Counted from the stretch's first letter, positions 21,551-34,213 are shown. The stretch is DNA of 64,000 nt from Ambrosia x helenae (GCA_030844895.1 CM061233.1:54241453-54305452), one strand, 5' to 3'. The notes: generated from the sequence alone by a model not told the origin. Numbers and translations: made by a program.

Positions 21551-21690
21551 TGTCACATCATCCCCAAGTTGAAAAGAATTTCGTCCCGAAATTCAGCAAG
21601 TAAACAATAAAGCCAGCTATAAAAATGTGTGCTTGGTTCCCGGATGTCACATCATCCCCAAGTTGAAAGGAATTTCGCCCCGAAATTCAC
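21551..21690 (-). repeat. Duplicated polypurine-tract region beside the Tekay 3' LTR
   Basis: 'tgtcacatcatccccaagtt' occurs at 21551 and again at 21645 (period 94 bp), each followed by 'gaatttcg' and 'cccgaaattca'. On the element strand this is AACTTGGGGATGATGTGACA, that is, a purine tract next to an LTR start. The copy at 21551 is at the true LTR boundary. Confidence 0.8.
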
Positions 21691-22805
21691 TTTGAAAGAG
21701 CTGCTTTATGTTCCGCGTTTGATCTATGTACAATTTCAGGTTCAGTAAAGAGGTGTGGGTATTTGAGCCGCATCTGATCTCTGCGCTCCCACGTGTATTC
21801 CGGTCCTAGACGGGAATTCCACCGTACCTTAACAATAGGTATAGTGCTTTGTCTGAGTTTCTTGACGCCCTGCTCAAGAATCTCCACTGGTTCTTCCACG
21901 AACCGTAGCTGATCGTCCACCTGGATCTCCTCCAGTGGCACTACTAGTGTCGTATCTGAATAGCATTTCTTCAAGTTTGAGACGTGGAATACATTATGTA
22001 CTCCACTGAGTTCATCCGGTAGATTTAGCTGGTAAGCTACTGGACCAATCCTTTTAACAATCTCGAAAGGTCCGACGTATCGGGGATTTAACTTCCCTCA
22101 TTTCCCAAAGCGTATCACTCCTTTCCAAGGTGACACCTTTAACAAAACCTTGTTCCCAACCTGGAACTCCAAAGGTTTTCGACGTTTGTCAGCATAACTT
22201 TTCTGTCGGTCCCGAGCAGCAGCCATCCGGTTTCTAATTTGCACTATCTTCTCAGAAGTTTCGTGCACGAGTTCGGGACCTGTTAGTTGGCTATCCCCAA
22301 CCTCAGTCCAACAAATAGGAGACCTACACTTGCGCCCGTAGAGTGCCTCGAAAGGCGCACACTGTATCGAAGTGTGGTAACTGTTGTTGTAAGAGAATTC
22401 GATTAAGGGCAAGTGCTTATCCCAGTTATTACCAAAGTCCACCACACATGCTCGTAGCAGATCCTCTAGTGTTTGGATGGTGCGTTCACTTTGTCCATCC
22501 GTCTGTGGGTGATAGGCTGTGCTCATATCAAGACGAGTTCCTAAAGCATCTTGGAGGGTAGTCCAGAAACGAGAAGTGAATCGCCCATCGCGATCAGATA
22601 TAATGGAAGTAGGCACCCCATGCCTAGAGACTATCTCCTTGATGTATAGGTTCGCCAGCTTTTCTAACGAATCCGTTTCTTTTATTGCCAGGAAGTGGGC
22701 CGATTTGGTTAAATGGTCCACGATAACCCAAATCATGTTCTGGCCCGTTGGCGTTCTAGGAAGCTTTGTAATGAAGTCCATGGAAATTCCATCCCATTTC
22801 CACAT
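21687..22805 (-). pseudogene. Tekay integrase core and chromodomain-like C terminus
   Basis: 22805-22098 carries the catalytic core of integrase, which joins element DNA to the chromosome: the first Asp in GISMDFITKLP, the second in SIISDRDGRFTS and the Glu in DGQSERTIQTLED, in DD35E order. GNKVLLKVSPWKG begins the C-terminal domain. A TGA near 22096 (the family has Arg here, so CGA to TGA is likely) ends the frame. 21974-21687 resumes with VEILEQGVKKLRQSTIPIVK and a WERRDQMRLKYPHLF end, the chromodomain-like tail that directs chromoviruses to heterochromatin. Confidence 0.9.
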
Positions 22806-22820
22806 TGGAATCTCTGGTTG

Positions 22821-23588
22821 TTAGAGTAGGCCTGAAGGTTTTTGATATTCAATCTTAACCTTCGCACAAGTCAAGCACTTACTAACATAAGTGGCTATCT
22901 CGGCTTTCATGTTTGGCCACCAGTATAGAGTCTTAAGATCTTGATACATCTTGTCCGAACCAGGATGTACCGAATAGCGAGAGGTATGTGCTTCATCGAG
23001 CACCAGTTGTCTGAGATCCCCAAATCGTGGTATCCAGACTCGATTCATGAAGTACTGCAGACCGTCTGTTCTCAGTTCTAAGTGCTTATCTGCACAATGT
23101 AGGGTCTCAAGCCCAATGTTTTCTTCCTTCAATGCCTCCCCCTGGGCTTCACGTATCTTATCAGGAAGGTTAGAGTGAATGGTGAGTTGTAAGGCTCGCA
23201 CTCTTTTGGGTTTCGTTTCCTTTCGGCTAAGGGCATCAGCTACTACGTTAGCTTTCCCTGGATGATACTTGATGGCACAGTCATAATCGTTCAAAAGTTC
23301 AACCCAATGACGTTGTCGTATGTTTAGTACCTTCTGGTAAAATATATGATGAAGGCTCTTGTGATCAGTGAAAATTGTGCACTTTGTTCCATAGAGGTAG
23401 TGCCTCCAGATTTTGGGAGCGAAAACCACCGCTCCCAGTTTCAAATCATGAGTGGGGTAATTCTTCTCATGGATCTTCAGTTGCCGCGATGCATATGCAA
23501 TTACCTTATCACGTTGCATCAGTACGCACCCTAAACCTTGGATAGACGCATCACAATATACTACAAAGTCCTCTGTACCCTCAGGCAA
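22821..23588 (-). pseudogene. Tekay RNase H and integrase zinc-binding region
   Basis: RNase H degrades the RNA strand during reverse transcription. FVVYCDASIQGLGCVLMQ holds the first catalytic Asp, followed by IFTDHKSLHHIF and VVADALSRKE. The integrase HHCC region follows (HTSRYSVHPGSDKMYQDL..., CLTCAKVK). The frame stops at a TAA near 22821 where the family has Gln (CAA to TAA likely), just before the integrase core. Confidence 0.92.
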
Positions 23589-23642
23589 CGATAATATCAG
23601 TGCGCTGCAAAGTTTGGACTTTAGTAGCTGAAAGGCGGATTC

Positions 23643-24846
23643 TTAAGCATCTCCCCACTTATACGTAATACCTTTCTGCGTTAGGGCGGTGAGAGTTTGA
23701 GCGATCTTTAGAAAATCCCTCAATAAACCTGCGATAATATCCCGCGAGACCAAGAAATTGGCGCACTTCAGTAGGGGTCCTAGGAGCCTCCCACTTTTTG
23801 ATAGCGTCAACCTTGGCTGGGTCCACATGTATTCCTGCCTCGTTGACCACATGCCCAAGGAATTTGGACCTCCCGAATCCAAAAATCACATTTAGAAAAC
23901 TTTGCATACAGCTGCTCCTTTCTCAACAGTTCCAAGACCAGTTGCAGGTGTTGCTCGCGCTCTTCCCTGTTCTTGGAATAAATCAGTATGTCATCTATGA
24001 ACACTATGACGAATTTGTCCAAATAGGGCTTGCACACATGGTTCATCGGAACAATGAACACAGTCGGTGCATCCAAATGGCATCACCAAAAACTCATAAT
24101 GTCCATAACTAGTTCGAAAGGCTGTCTTCGCCACATCCTCCTCTCCGACTCTCTGCTGATGTTATCCTGACCTCAAGTCAATCATAGAATAGAAACTCGA
24201 CACTTGCAGTAGGTCAAACAAGTCATCAATACGAGGCAAAAGGGTAACGATTCTTAATCGTCACATTGTTCAACTCCCGATAATCTATGCACATGCGAAA
24301 GCTCCCGTCTTTCTTCTTAACAAATAGAACTGGAGCTCCCCATGGCGAAGAACTAGGTCTAATGAAACCCCTATCCAATAGCTCTTGGAGTTGGGTAGAT
24401 AGTTCTTGAAGTTCACCTGGTGCTAAATGGTATGGTGCGCGTGCAACTGGCGCTGCTCCAGGTGCAAGGTCAATCTGGAACTCCACTTGACGAACGGGTG
24501 GAAGTCCAGGTAATTCCTTTGGGAAGACATCTGGGAAGTCTCGGACCACTGGGATGTCCTCAATCTTGGTTTCAGTTCCAGCTCGAGTACCTGATATGTT
24601 AGCCAGAATGGCTAGACAGCCCTTACGAATACACTTCTGGGCCTTCAGATAGGAGATGATGCCTACCATGGCACCACCACGATCACCCTGTATAGACAAA
24701 AGTTCTCCACTTGGGAGGGGGAATACGAACAATCTTCTCCTGACAGAGAATTTCAGCGTGTTGCTTGGACAACCAGTCCATGCCAACCACGAGATCAAAG
24801 CTTCCAAGGGTGATAGGTAAGAGGTTGATGGCAAATAATTGCCCAT
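23643..24846 (-). pseudogene. Tekay reverse transcriptase (frameshifted)
   Basis: 24846-24226 covers the N-terminal fingers (IPVVRDFPDVFPKELPGLPP..., PWGAPVLFVKKKDG, MCIDYRELN). An extra T in a T-run at about 24240 shifts the frame after KNRYP. The middle is out of frame until 24076-23807, which has the active-site block KFVIVFIDDILIYSK. A further frame change near 23880 leads to SKFLGHVVNEAG and LGLAGYYRRFIEGFSK. A TAA near 23645 ends the thumb region. Several independent lesions mean no active enzyme. Confidence 0.92.
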
Positions 24847-25294
24847 TCAACTCGAGCTTACAGTCACGATGTATATGGGTTACCTCGACAGGCTTCCTAT
24901 CAGCCAGTTCAATCGAGTATGGGGTATCTCGAAGAGTAGGAACCATCCCTAATTGTTTACTAAGTTTTGATGAAACAAAACTATAGTCCGCACCAGTATC
25001 ATATAAAATAGAAGCAAGAGTGTCGTTCAAGGAGCACATACCCATCACGACATTGTTATCAGTCCTAGCTTTCCCCAGGCCAATCACAAATGCTCTTCCC
25101 CGAGACCCGTTGTTGTTGCTACCGTTACGGTTGTTGTTGTTGCAGGACTTATACCTCACACTATCCCACGTTCTCTTGCTATCATCAACAGTAGAAAATG
25201 AAACACCATGCTTCAGAAAAGTACCATGATCGGCAGTCCCATCTGTGAGTTTGCGAGTCAAGTGAAAGATTTGTAGGTGAGCTGCAGTGGCCAA
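24683..25294 (-). pseudogene. Tekay aspartic protease with remnant of nucleocapsid end
   Basis: Cleaves the polyprotein. The active-site block is LYDTGADYSFVSS (D-T-G), followed by GMDWLSKQHAEI. Upstream are a Ser/Asn-rich linker and GRAFVIGLGKA. It ends out of frame with the RT block: the two frames overlap at 24683-24846, with the shift near the G-run at 24713. No CCHC zinc knuckle is readable, unlike a complete Tekay gag. Confidence 0.85.
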
Positions 25295-26694
25295 GCCACG
25301 AATCTGAGGGGCCCACCCTATCGGTATTTGTAAGGTAGGTTAAATAGATTTGAGCCTATAGTGGCTATCTCCTGTAGCTTGGTAGTGTAGGCGTCGATCT
25401 CAGACCCATCCGTCCTTATATAACAAAATTTCTAGATTTCACCACAGGGTGTTACGTTCTCCATCCAAGTATTTGTAACTCATCGAGTGTGCATGTAGCA
25501 CACATTACCCCATCCTGCCTGGGGCAAATGCACATGGTAAAGACTTATACCATCGAAGCAATCAGACGATCTCCTTCAGTTCCGTTGGAGTTATCGAGGT
25601 TTACAACCAATAAAAGGCTTGAAAATACGATGTGCGTTCAAGGTATAATAAAGTTCAAATGCGGAAGTCAGGGAAAAAAAGAATGATTTAGCAAAAATAG
25701 ATCTTTACTAGCTTGGAAAGATGCGAGGGCCTCAACCACCCTATCGTTGATCATAAGAACTCAGTCTTATCTAAGTTAGCAAAGGGAAATGAAAGAAAAG
25801 ATAGGTAAGAAAAGGTAAGAGCCAATCGTCGCCATGCTCTGTCTAGATAGTAGAGCCTTCATCCTCACTTTCCATGTGCTCGTCCTGCTCAGGTTCCCCT
25901 TCCATCTCTTATCCTTCCTCTTTTGCGATGTCAGTGTTATATGGTTCTCATCACGTACAATCTCCTTCTCTAGTCCTATGTGAACCAGTTTAGTGGTAAG
26001 CTGTACCACTCGTTCCTCCAATCGTGGCCATCAGCCATTAGCAGGTTTCATCCTCCCTTGTGATGTTGCATTACATCGCAGACTTTACGTAACTCCCCAA
26101 GTGTGTGTGTAACGAGTCCCGATCTAATGTGTTCCCATGAATCTACCATATACTTATGAGTAACAGGGATATGCAGTCATACGTCCGCCCGCTCATACTA
26201 GGCGTAAGGTACTAAAGTAGGAAATAAGTTCTATATGCGTAACCTAGTCCCGTCTGAGTTTCGAATGGGAGTAAGAAAGATCAAGTAACAAGGAACGGAA
26301 ACTAATTGTCTCCTTGCTCAGTGAAATAGGATAAGTCTTAGTATTCGAATTCCTTCATAATTGATTTAATGGTACCACGTCATGCGCATCGTGCAGCTTC
26401 CTGTGTACGTGCGCCACAACGCTCGCAAGGGCTCCCTCCCTTGTACTATAGTTGTCTCCTCGTCCATGAGGTTAATTAGGATATTACTCCCAGTATTGCG
26501 CCACCTGGTGTAACCCTAGGTTCCCACCATTGACGTGTTAAGAATTAAGTCTAGAACTAGAAGATAACATATCTCCTGAAATCATATGTTGTAGATATAT
26601 GTAGCTAATAGCTAGTTGTGCACTTAAGTTGTGAGTGTACTTATGCTATGATGATTATATACTAGACTCAACATGCAGTCCTAGTTCACTATAA
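25295..26694 (-). pseudogene. Eroded gag region of the Tekay element
   Basis: About 1.4 kb where Tekay gag should lie. Only short gag-like scraps are readable on the minus strand, such as IDAYTTKLQEIATIGSN near 25400 and an acidic EGEPEQDEHMESEDEG near 25880. No continuous capsid domain is seen. The region is either heavily mutated or replaced before the last transposition. Confidence 0.55.
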
Positions 26695-26712
26695 CCAATG
26701 GCTCTGATACCA
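26695..26712 (-). other. Primer binding site of the Tekay element (initiator tRNA-Met)
   Basis: Minus-strand TGGTATCAGAGCCATTGG matches the 3' end complement of plant initiator methionine tRNA. It lies 3 bp from the LTR at 26716 and sets the orientation of the element. Confidence 0.92.
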
Positions 26713-26715
26713 ATC

Positions 26716-29471
26716 TGTCACACCCTCAAATTTCCACTGCGGGGTTCATACCGCGAGGCGCATGACATACCAGGATCCCATAGCCATAAGTCATATGAAC
26801 GAACTCTAAATGCCCAAACCATTTAGTTCGTTTCAAAAACCAAGTTTAGTTAAGTTGCGGAAGCGTAAACCAAATTTAATCCTTTTAAAACCATGCGCAA
26901 AAAAAACGCGCCCAAATTAAAACCATATGAAAGAAAATGTAAAAGCATAATATGTAATTTAAGTGTATGCCCAAGACCCCAAATGCAATGAAGTGTGCAG
27001 TGCTTTCTAATTCTGGCACCGGAAGCTAACTACCTGCAAAAGCATGTAAATCGTGGGTCAACAAACAATGTTGGTGAGTTCACTAGGTAAAGTAAATGAG
27101 TATGTAACTGCGCTGGTTTCCAAAACCACGTAAGTAAGTAAGCTGTGTTGGTGCCCCGCACCGTGTAACCACTAATTCATCGCATGCCAAGGGTAGCTAA
27201 CCCATTCATGATAACTAACCGATTATACCGAACTGCTATGTACGTGTAGCCACATAAGTGTGCCGTATGCCTGACATCATTGTCTATCCACAATGATAAT
27301 GTTTCGTAGTTATAGTTCACGCCCGCGCTCCCCGAGCCGGTGTGAGGTTTGTAAGACCTAATAGCGCTATCAACTAATAACCCGCTTGCCAACCCTGGCA
27401 ACTCATTCGGTACGTGAGGACTTACAAAATGATAGAAATGGTTTAGTTTATCAAGGACACAATTGCGAATTAGCAAAGTGACCGACCCTCATAAGGATCC
27501 ATGGCATCCCAACCCGGGATGTGTAAGTAGTCCCAAACCGGACTAGAAAATAGTAGTCCCAAACCGGACTAGAAAATAGTAGTCCCAAACCGGACTAGAA
27601 AATATTAAGTAAGTTGTCTCAACCCGAGACGCATGCTTTTGAGAAAAGAGTAGTGAAACTCACCTTAGGTCGCAAGTGAAAATCCAAATTCCACGAATAG
27701 TAACGTGTTACCGACTCCCTATTACAAATGTCACTAAGTGAGTATACGTGCGTAACCAACACACCATGTAACTCGTTTATCCAAGACTTTTAAAAGTTCA
27801 AAACTGTGTAGTGACACCTAATGACTCTACATGCTCAAGTATGTCCTACGTACCCGTTGGTGATCATAGCAATTATTATCAGTTTAATGCATCAAATACA
27901 TCTCATACAAGTTTCCACACAAGTACATGTCATTTACACACCACATAGAACTCCAAATAGTCACTTAAAGACCCCGTACACAATCTGTGTTTTTGGGACA
28001 GATTGTGCGCTGTGAAAAACAATTTATTTACAATACTTAACGAATGAACTAGAGTCCCAAATTTTTACTGAATTTTATTTGGGATTCACTCGACAATACC
28101 TATTTTTGTTTTGTCTTAATTCCAAACACAAAAATTATAAAAATTCGTACAACACAGGTCAGTTTAGTAGGAAAATTCTAAAAAATTGTGTCTTCATCCA
28201 AACGAGATGAATCCACTTGGAAAAGCTCTATTTTTCCATTATTGACCTACTGTAAAAATTTCATAACCTAACTCCTTGTAAATCTCAAGTTATGACCATT
28301 TAAAGTTAGCCCAATTTACAAATCCGAAAATCTGATATGACCCCTAATCAATTAAAATTCCAAAAACGACTCATACGGTGTCCAAAATCGATGGTTTTGC
28401 CCATTATGAAAAGCTAAGACCTTGTACATTACAATCATGCAAATAATTTTCATCAAAACAATCGATTTACCAACCCGTTACAGCCCCTTCAACACGTTCA
28501 AACAAATCTGTCAGAATCTGAAACTTGCATCCCAAGTAATCTACAAACCCTAATTCTTCATAAACATCCCTAATACATGTATAACACCTATAGTACTGAT
28601 TAAACACCATATTAATCATAGCAAAACACATATATTATCACGTGAAAACCCTAATCATGGCTGCTAATAACAATCATCATCATCAAATCATCAAGAACAT
28701 TCAAGAACTCCTATACATACATGTATGCGATTTTGTATATATTATTTTTAGGGTTTTCAAAGTTTTTCAATCATTATAAATCATCAAAAATCGTAAGAAC
28801 GTATACCTTATGAAAGATTAAACTCCCTAGAGCCTTGAAATCAAACCCGAACTAGCTTGATTAGTGAAAGATTGCTTGATTGCTTGAAAACAAAGAGAGA
28901 GGGGGGTGGGGGGTTTCGCACGGCACCAAGGGGGCAAGGGATAGGGTTTTTATCTTTTTCCTTGCCTCCTAATTGTAAAAGGGCTTTGCTTGTTCCCCAA
29001 GCAATTGGTATTTGGGCCCTTCTAGTCCATTAACTTAACCCGTTAACCATGTTCTAGCCCAATACCGGACCCAATATTATTAACCATGCTACATTATATA
29101 AAAACCATTATTTTTATTATTACATAGCATATCATTCATGTTGTGCACGTAATTTGCATAATCTACGCATTACCTTTCAGTTAGGCGATCATTCACAAAA
29201 ACATGTAATTCACATAAGCACGTACTTCATGTTCACCAAAATTCACTTGTATATATTATTGCTATGTATGTCACATAATTCACCAACGTTTGGGATACAG
29301 GACTCATGTGTGTGTTTAACAAGGATTTTCCTACGTATAACATATGTTAGCATCTTCTAACATATGTTAAACCTACTTAACTAACCCTAGTTAAGTATCT
29401 AGCCATGTATGAACATGTAAGTTAACTAGAGTTCAGTAAAAGTATTTAACCTGAAAATGCGGGGTGTCACA
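26716..29471 (-). repeat. 5' LTR of the Tekay element (2756 bp)
   Basis: Upstream LTR as read by the element, so its promoter copy. It carries the same 26-bp triplet (27526-27603) and the same palindrome pair (29338-29349, 29358-29369) as its partner. About 1% divergence by eye. Confidence 0.93.
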
Positions 29472-29476
29472 GTTAA

Positions 29477-30777
29477 GCAACTTAAGCATCAGCTTGATAG
29501 TGCTAAAATTGTCAATCAATCTTATCATAAGGATGAGCATGATTTTAACAAAACACTTGATGGTTACAAAAAGGATGTTTCAGAATTGACTAAAACTTTA
29601 TCTTTGAAACAAATAGCCATTAACAATTATATGAATGAAATTGAAGAAACAAAACTTTAAATGGCTAAAATCAAGTGTTTTGCTGAAAAAGTCAATAAGA
29701 ATTTAGAAAGTTACAAACATGTGGCATATGTTTTGGACCACATAGTTAAGGAACCATCACAATCAAGTAGTGCCAATTACAAGGCTGTTCCTACTCCAGT
29801 GTTATTTGAAAATCACAATTTAAATTTTGTAACACCTGAGAGTTCAGTGAAATTGGATTCCTCATCGGATAATGAATCACACAATTCTAGTGTTGGCGAT
29901 CCCAATTCCAATGTGAGACCGACACTTGGATTGAATGATGAAGGAGTCATTGCAGTAACTGATGATTCAGATACTGAATATGAGGAACCTAAGAAAAATG
30001 ATGATATTCCATTGGAAAATCACATTAGAACAAATGAGATTCTTTCACCATCTCATGTTCCACATCCTCAAAAAATTGCAAACAAAATGAATCAGTCAGT
30101 TAAGAAGGTTGAACAGACTGAACCAGTTGACAAACCAGTAAAGGTTTTATATCGGATTGAAGGATCCGATAAGATAATCTCAGATGATGAATATCCCATA
30201 CAATTTGCCAATTATTCTAAGATTGAGAAAATCTAGCAAGAGAGTACCATTTGGTTTCCTAAACACGAAAGGACCAATGATATTCCTCCAAAACTTATTC
30301 GGAGATTGTATGGTGATGATTCTTCACAACCAAAGGTTCATGTCACTAAATTTGTGAAACCAAAAGAGAAGGTTAATGGATTTTATGATTCGGCTTACTC
30401 AAAGGAGCCCGCTCCATAGAGTCTAAGGCATAAGTGTGTTGATGATCAACACCCGGTTAAATCTTTCGTTAAACCTAACTCTAAGAATGTGTTTGAGCAG
30501 TATCGTGCATGTTTTAAATGTGGTGAGAGAGGGCATTTACTTGCTCACTGCCCATAAGTAAGGCATAAGAGGCACGAAGTTGAAAGAAAGTAGAATTTTA
30601 GGAATTCTGTTGATGATCATAGACAACATTTTCCACAAAGACAGTTTGTTCCTCAAAGGCAACCATTTTATAATCAAAATCATTTCTATCAAAAGAGGGA
30701 AACCACCCAATTGTCTATGATTATAGAAACCGAATTGCCATGGTGAAGAAGCTGAAGAAACCTATGGTGAACACAAC
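29477..30777 (+). pseudogene. Copia element 1 gag, middle part
   Basis: Continues the gag cut by the Tekay element: QLKHQLDSAKIVNQSYHK is coiled-coil-like, followed after an in-frame TAA at 29658 by MAKIKCFAEKVNKNLESYK and acidic Ser/Asp-rich linkers (DDSDTEYEEPKKNDD). PIQFANYSKIEK and a second zinc knuckle CFKCGERGHLLAHC (about 30516-30557) follow, then Arg/Gln-rich sequence with several stops. It is interrupted at CAATG by the LARD-like element and resumes at 37018. Confidence 0.87.
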
Positions 30778-30782
30778 CAATG

Positions 30783-33579
30783 TGTAAGATCCGCAAAACC
30801 GGTGTCAAACAGTTGGGTTAATATTCTTAAATATGCAAAAACATGAGTAAATTTTTCTTTGAAAGAGTATGCATATATACGCAGCGGAAAATCGTTTTAA
30901 ATAAAATCTATAAGCCTCATGAAAAATACTTCTTCAATTGTATCTCAAATTTAAATTTGTCATGAGTAAACAAAAGATGTCTTCCACTAGAAATGCCTTC
31001 TATTGCCGGGTAGCTTCTTGCATCGCCAAGCAGTCATCCATCCATCTCTCTTTTAACCTGAAATCAATCAAACGTGGATGCAAAAGTCAGCTACGCTGAG
31101 TGAGTTCAAGTTTTATAAATTTATAAAAACAAGTAATTTGTCAAAATAAGATTTAACAAAATACCTCAACCTCAGAGTTAACAATAAGCTTAATCCGCTA
31201 ATTTGTTTTCCCCAAGCAACAATCAAAGTCTAAGATAAGGGCAATCTGCCTATTTATCTCAAAACTTCAAATAACAAATATAATAAGCGCATACCGCCTA
31301 TAAACACAAAGTACAAATCTATCCACGCCAAACCAAAGCTAGCGATTTAAAGTAGGCATATCCCACTTCTGTCATAGCTTAGTTTATAAAAATACACATA
31401 ATTATAAACTATGTAATAACTCTGACTCAAAACCAAGACCAGAGATCAGAGCAGGCATATCCAACTTCCGTCATAGCCTAGTTCGACATATCAGGTAGCC
31501 ATCAAACATAGCTTATTATATTTTAACATAAACTAAGCAACAATCATGACACAAAACCAATACCGTAGATCAGAACAGGCATATCCCACTTCTGTCATAG
31601 CCCAGTTTATAAGGTCATGTACTCGCCAAACACAGTTTATGTACAAATATATAATAACACCTATAACTCAAACCATATAATAAGACATTAGGCGCATTCC
31701 GCCCACTTACGTTTCATGCTAAAACAATATTTGTATGAGTTAATATGGATTTCATTCGTACACTAAAATATTTATATATCATAAATATATTTTGTACTTC
31801 CATAACAAAAACTATACCATAGATCAGAGTAGGCCTATCCCACTTCTAATAACACATAAGACATACACTATGAAAACCATGACAAAACTATACAATAAAT
31901 AGAGTAGGCCTATCCCACTTCTAATAACACATATAACTCAAACCATATAATGACACATTAGGCGCATTCCGCCCACTTACGTTTCATGCCAAAATGATAT
32001 ATATCAGTAAATATGGATTTCCTTCGTACACAAAATATTTATAACTCATTAAAGAAATATTTTGTGACGTCATAAAATAACCTTGCTAGTTTAGCATGCA
32101 CGTTAGCCCAAAAATATTTAGAAAAATAATAACTAAAAGAGTGGGCGCAAGAACTCACCTCGTTATGTCGTTTCCTCCACAACAAGATAGAAGGTTTAAG
32201 ATGATGCAAATGATCAATGACTAGGTTTTCCCATGCATGAATGCCAGACCCATTCCATGCTAACTCTTATATCCTTACAATCCTTTTATTAATTCCATTA
32301 CCCATAGCTTGTCACCATGACACATTACATGCATGACCCACTTGCTAAAACATCAGGCAAAACTTATTCATCAATATTACCATCATCATGGCTCATCTTC
32401 ACCAATATATATTATCATCACCATGAACCAGATCTACACATTTCGGGCTAAACACTATCCTAATTTCCCAATGCAACAACACGTACAGATCATGGATAAA
32501 CTCTACAAAATATTAGGTATAACTAATTACTCAATAATCCACCTAATAACCACTCAATAATATATTTTAGTGACAAACCAAGTCGTGGTATACTAACCGA
32601 CCAACAACAAATGGCGTGGCCGGTGAATCATCGTGTAGCAGAGCCAAAGCCTAATCGGGTTGCTATATTTCGGCCAACCCATGGCCCGACCATGTACCAA
32701 TCGCGACACGTCACCCGTCCAGTCCAACTCTAGCCCAAAAAAATCTACAACATCGCTCGTTAGTAGGAAATATCGGGTTGGTGGGTTTATAACAGCCTTG
32801 AAACCAAACCAAGAGCTACAAGTGTCAACCGAGCGCCACCATACAAACCGTAACCCGGCAATGCGCGATAATGACGAGATCTGGAAACTAATGGTGGTTA
32901 TGGAAACCCTATCATGAACCCGACAACTACCATTAGCGAATCAAAAACAAAGGCAGATCAAGATCGACTACCGTGACCATGAGAATGATTGGCACAAAGG
33001 GTGTGTAATGGGTAGCGATGTGAATCAAGGACAACTTTCTCCGTTCTCTTTTCCATGTGCCAACTAAGGGGCTCCTGATCACATAAGTCCTTGAACAAAG
33101 GAGCAGGCAAGAAGGAAGGTAGCCCTAGTGTTTATCTTTGTTCGTTGGGGATGATGAAGTCGAGAAGTCTTAGTCGGCTTAAATAGAAAAAAATTAGGGT
33201 TTCAACGAAAAATTTGAAGATAGGTTTTTGCAAGTTGGTGTCGATGTTTTTTTTTGTTCTTTTTTTTCGAGTGATTATTGGTTGGGAACGGGGTTGGGTT
33301 TGTGTTTTATAATAGTAGTTAATGCCACATAAATTACATACTAGCCCACCTAACTTCCATTCATATAAACTTGATGCCAAAGTAATATTAACCATCTTTA
33401 CATGATGACAAAACCGGTCCCTATCTTACATCCAACCCAAGACATAGGCTTCAAGCTTGTCAATCGGTTCAATATAAATCGTCGCAGGAGTCAAATCCAA
33501 TAACAAACCCCCTTGGTAAGAACCGAGTATACGTTTTAGTCACAATTGTTATTTGACAGATTTTTTTTGGGATGTTACA
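30783..33579 (-). repeat. 3' LTR of the LARD-like element
   Basis: As read by the element this is the downstream LTR. An 85-codon frame at 32660-32917 and an 87-codon antisense frame at 33395-33132 are conserved in both LTRs only through copying. They resemble no family I know. Confidence 0.92.
31340..31950. repeat. Degenerate repeats of AGGCATATCCCACTTCTGTC in the LARD LTR
   Basis: Five copies near 31353, 31453, 31577, 31831 and 31905, most preceded by 'agatcagag' or 'atagag'. A second pair, 'attaggcgcattccgcccac', occurs near 31687 and 31957. The same set recurs in the partner LTR (about 34790-35430). Confidence 0.75.
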
Positions 33580-34196
33580 AGTCTACCCTCCTTAGAACAG
33601 GATTCGTCCTCGAATCCTCTTGGATAGGGAACCACCAAACATGAGGTTTTAAAGATAACCTGCTAAGAATATGATAACTACAGGTATAGATGAATAGCCT
33701 TCTACTACTATTCCAATCCACTTACATCTACACAAGACAGAACATTCATATGATCGTTTTAGGTTACAACTCACAACAGAAAATTAACAATAGACCACCA
33801 ATTACGTTGATCAAGTGCGATCGGTTGTCTATGCTACAACAATGTTCTAAACGTTTCCCACACGGTCACAGTACGGTTCTACCTCCCACGTAATGAAAAT
33901 AAAAATTTAAAGAATAATATTCTTACATGTACTTCAAAGAATGAAGACATAAATATTATAATAAGGCAAGCAACTAACCATCAAAGGATGGCATTATACC
34001 CTACCTCTGTCACAAGCCCATTAATATCTCTGCATATCACCTCATGCCATTAAACATTTAAAGGAAAAATATATAGGCAACCTCCAAAATTAAAGGATTA
34101 CCTCTTGGCGTGCAGCTACCCGTAGTGGCATTTCTAGTTTCAGTTCGGTCCCATACCAGATTCGAGTTCGAGCACAAACAGCCCGAATCCCTCGAA
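33580..34196 (-). other. Interior of the LARD-like element, non-coding
   Basis: On the element strand it ends with 'gaggattcgaggacgaatcc' and then AAGGAGGGTAGACT directly before the LTR, a purine tract of Tekay style. No gag or pol motif is found in any frame. Confidence 0.75.
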
Positions 34197-34213
34197 CCAT
34201 TGCTCTGATACCA
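34197..34213 (-). other. Primer binding site of the LARD-like element
   Basis: Minus-strand TGGTATCAGAGCAATGG, matching initiator tRNA-Met, lies 3 bp from the LTR at 34217. Confidence 0.88.

Larger units (their letters stand above)
18779..21557 (-). repeat. 3' LTR of the Tekay element (2779 bp)
   Basis: Because the element reads on the minus strand, this is its downstream LTR. It is about 99% identical to 26716-29471. A 25-bp segment near 20217-20245 is missing from the other copy. A 99-codon open frame (19538-19239) is preserved in both copies, but only because the LTRs were copied together; it has no recognisable domain. Confidence 0.93.
18779..29471 (-). mobile_element. Tekay/Del-type Gypsy chromovirus, 10,693 bp, with intact LTRs and TSD
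   Basis: Two near-identical LTRs (18779-21557 and 26716-29471) begin TGTCACACC and end GGTGTCACA in plus coordinates. GTTAA flanks the element (18774-18778 and 29472-29476). Coding order on the minus strand is protease, reverse transcriptase, RNase H, integrase with a chromodomain-like end, which defines Ty3/Gypsy chromoviruses. A primer binding site for initiator tRNA-Met abuts the right LTR. LTR differences are about 25 substitutions plus a 25-bp indel over 2.75 kb (about 1%), so insertion is recent. Gag is largely lost and the pol frame is broken in several places. Confidence 0.96.

Noticed and set aside
32660..32917. 85-codon frame duplicated at 36095-36352, and antisense frames beside it
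   Set aside because: They lie in the LARD LTRs. Duplication follows from LTR copying and there is no recognisable protein family.
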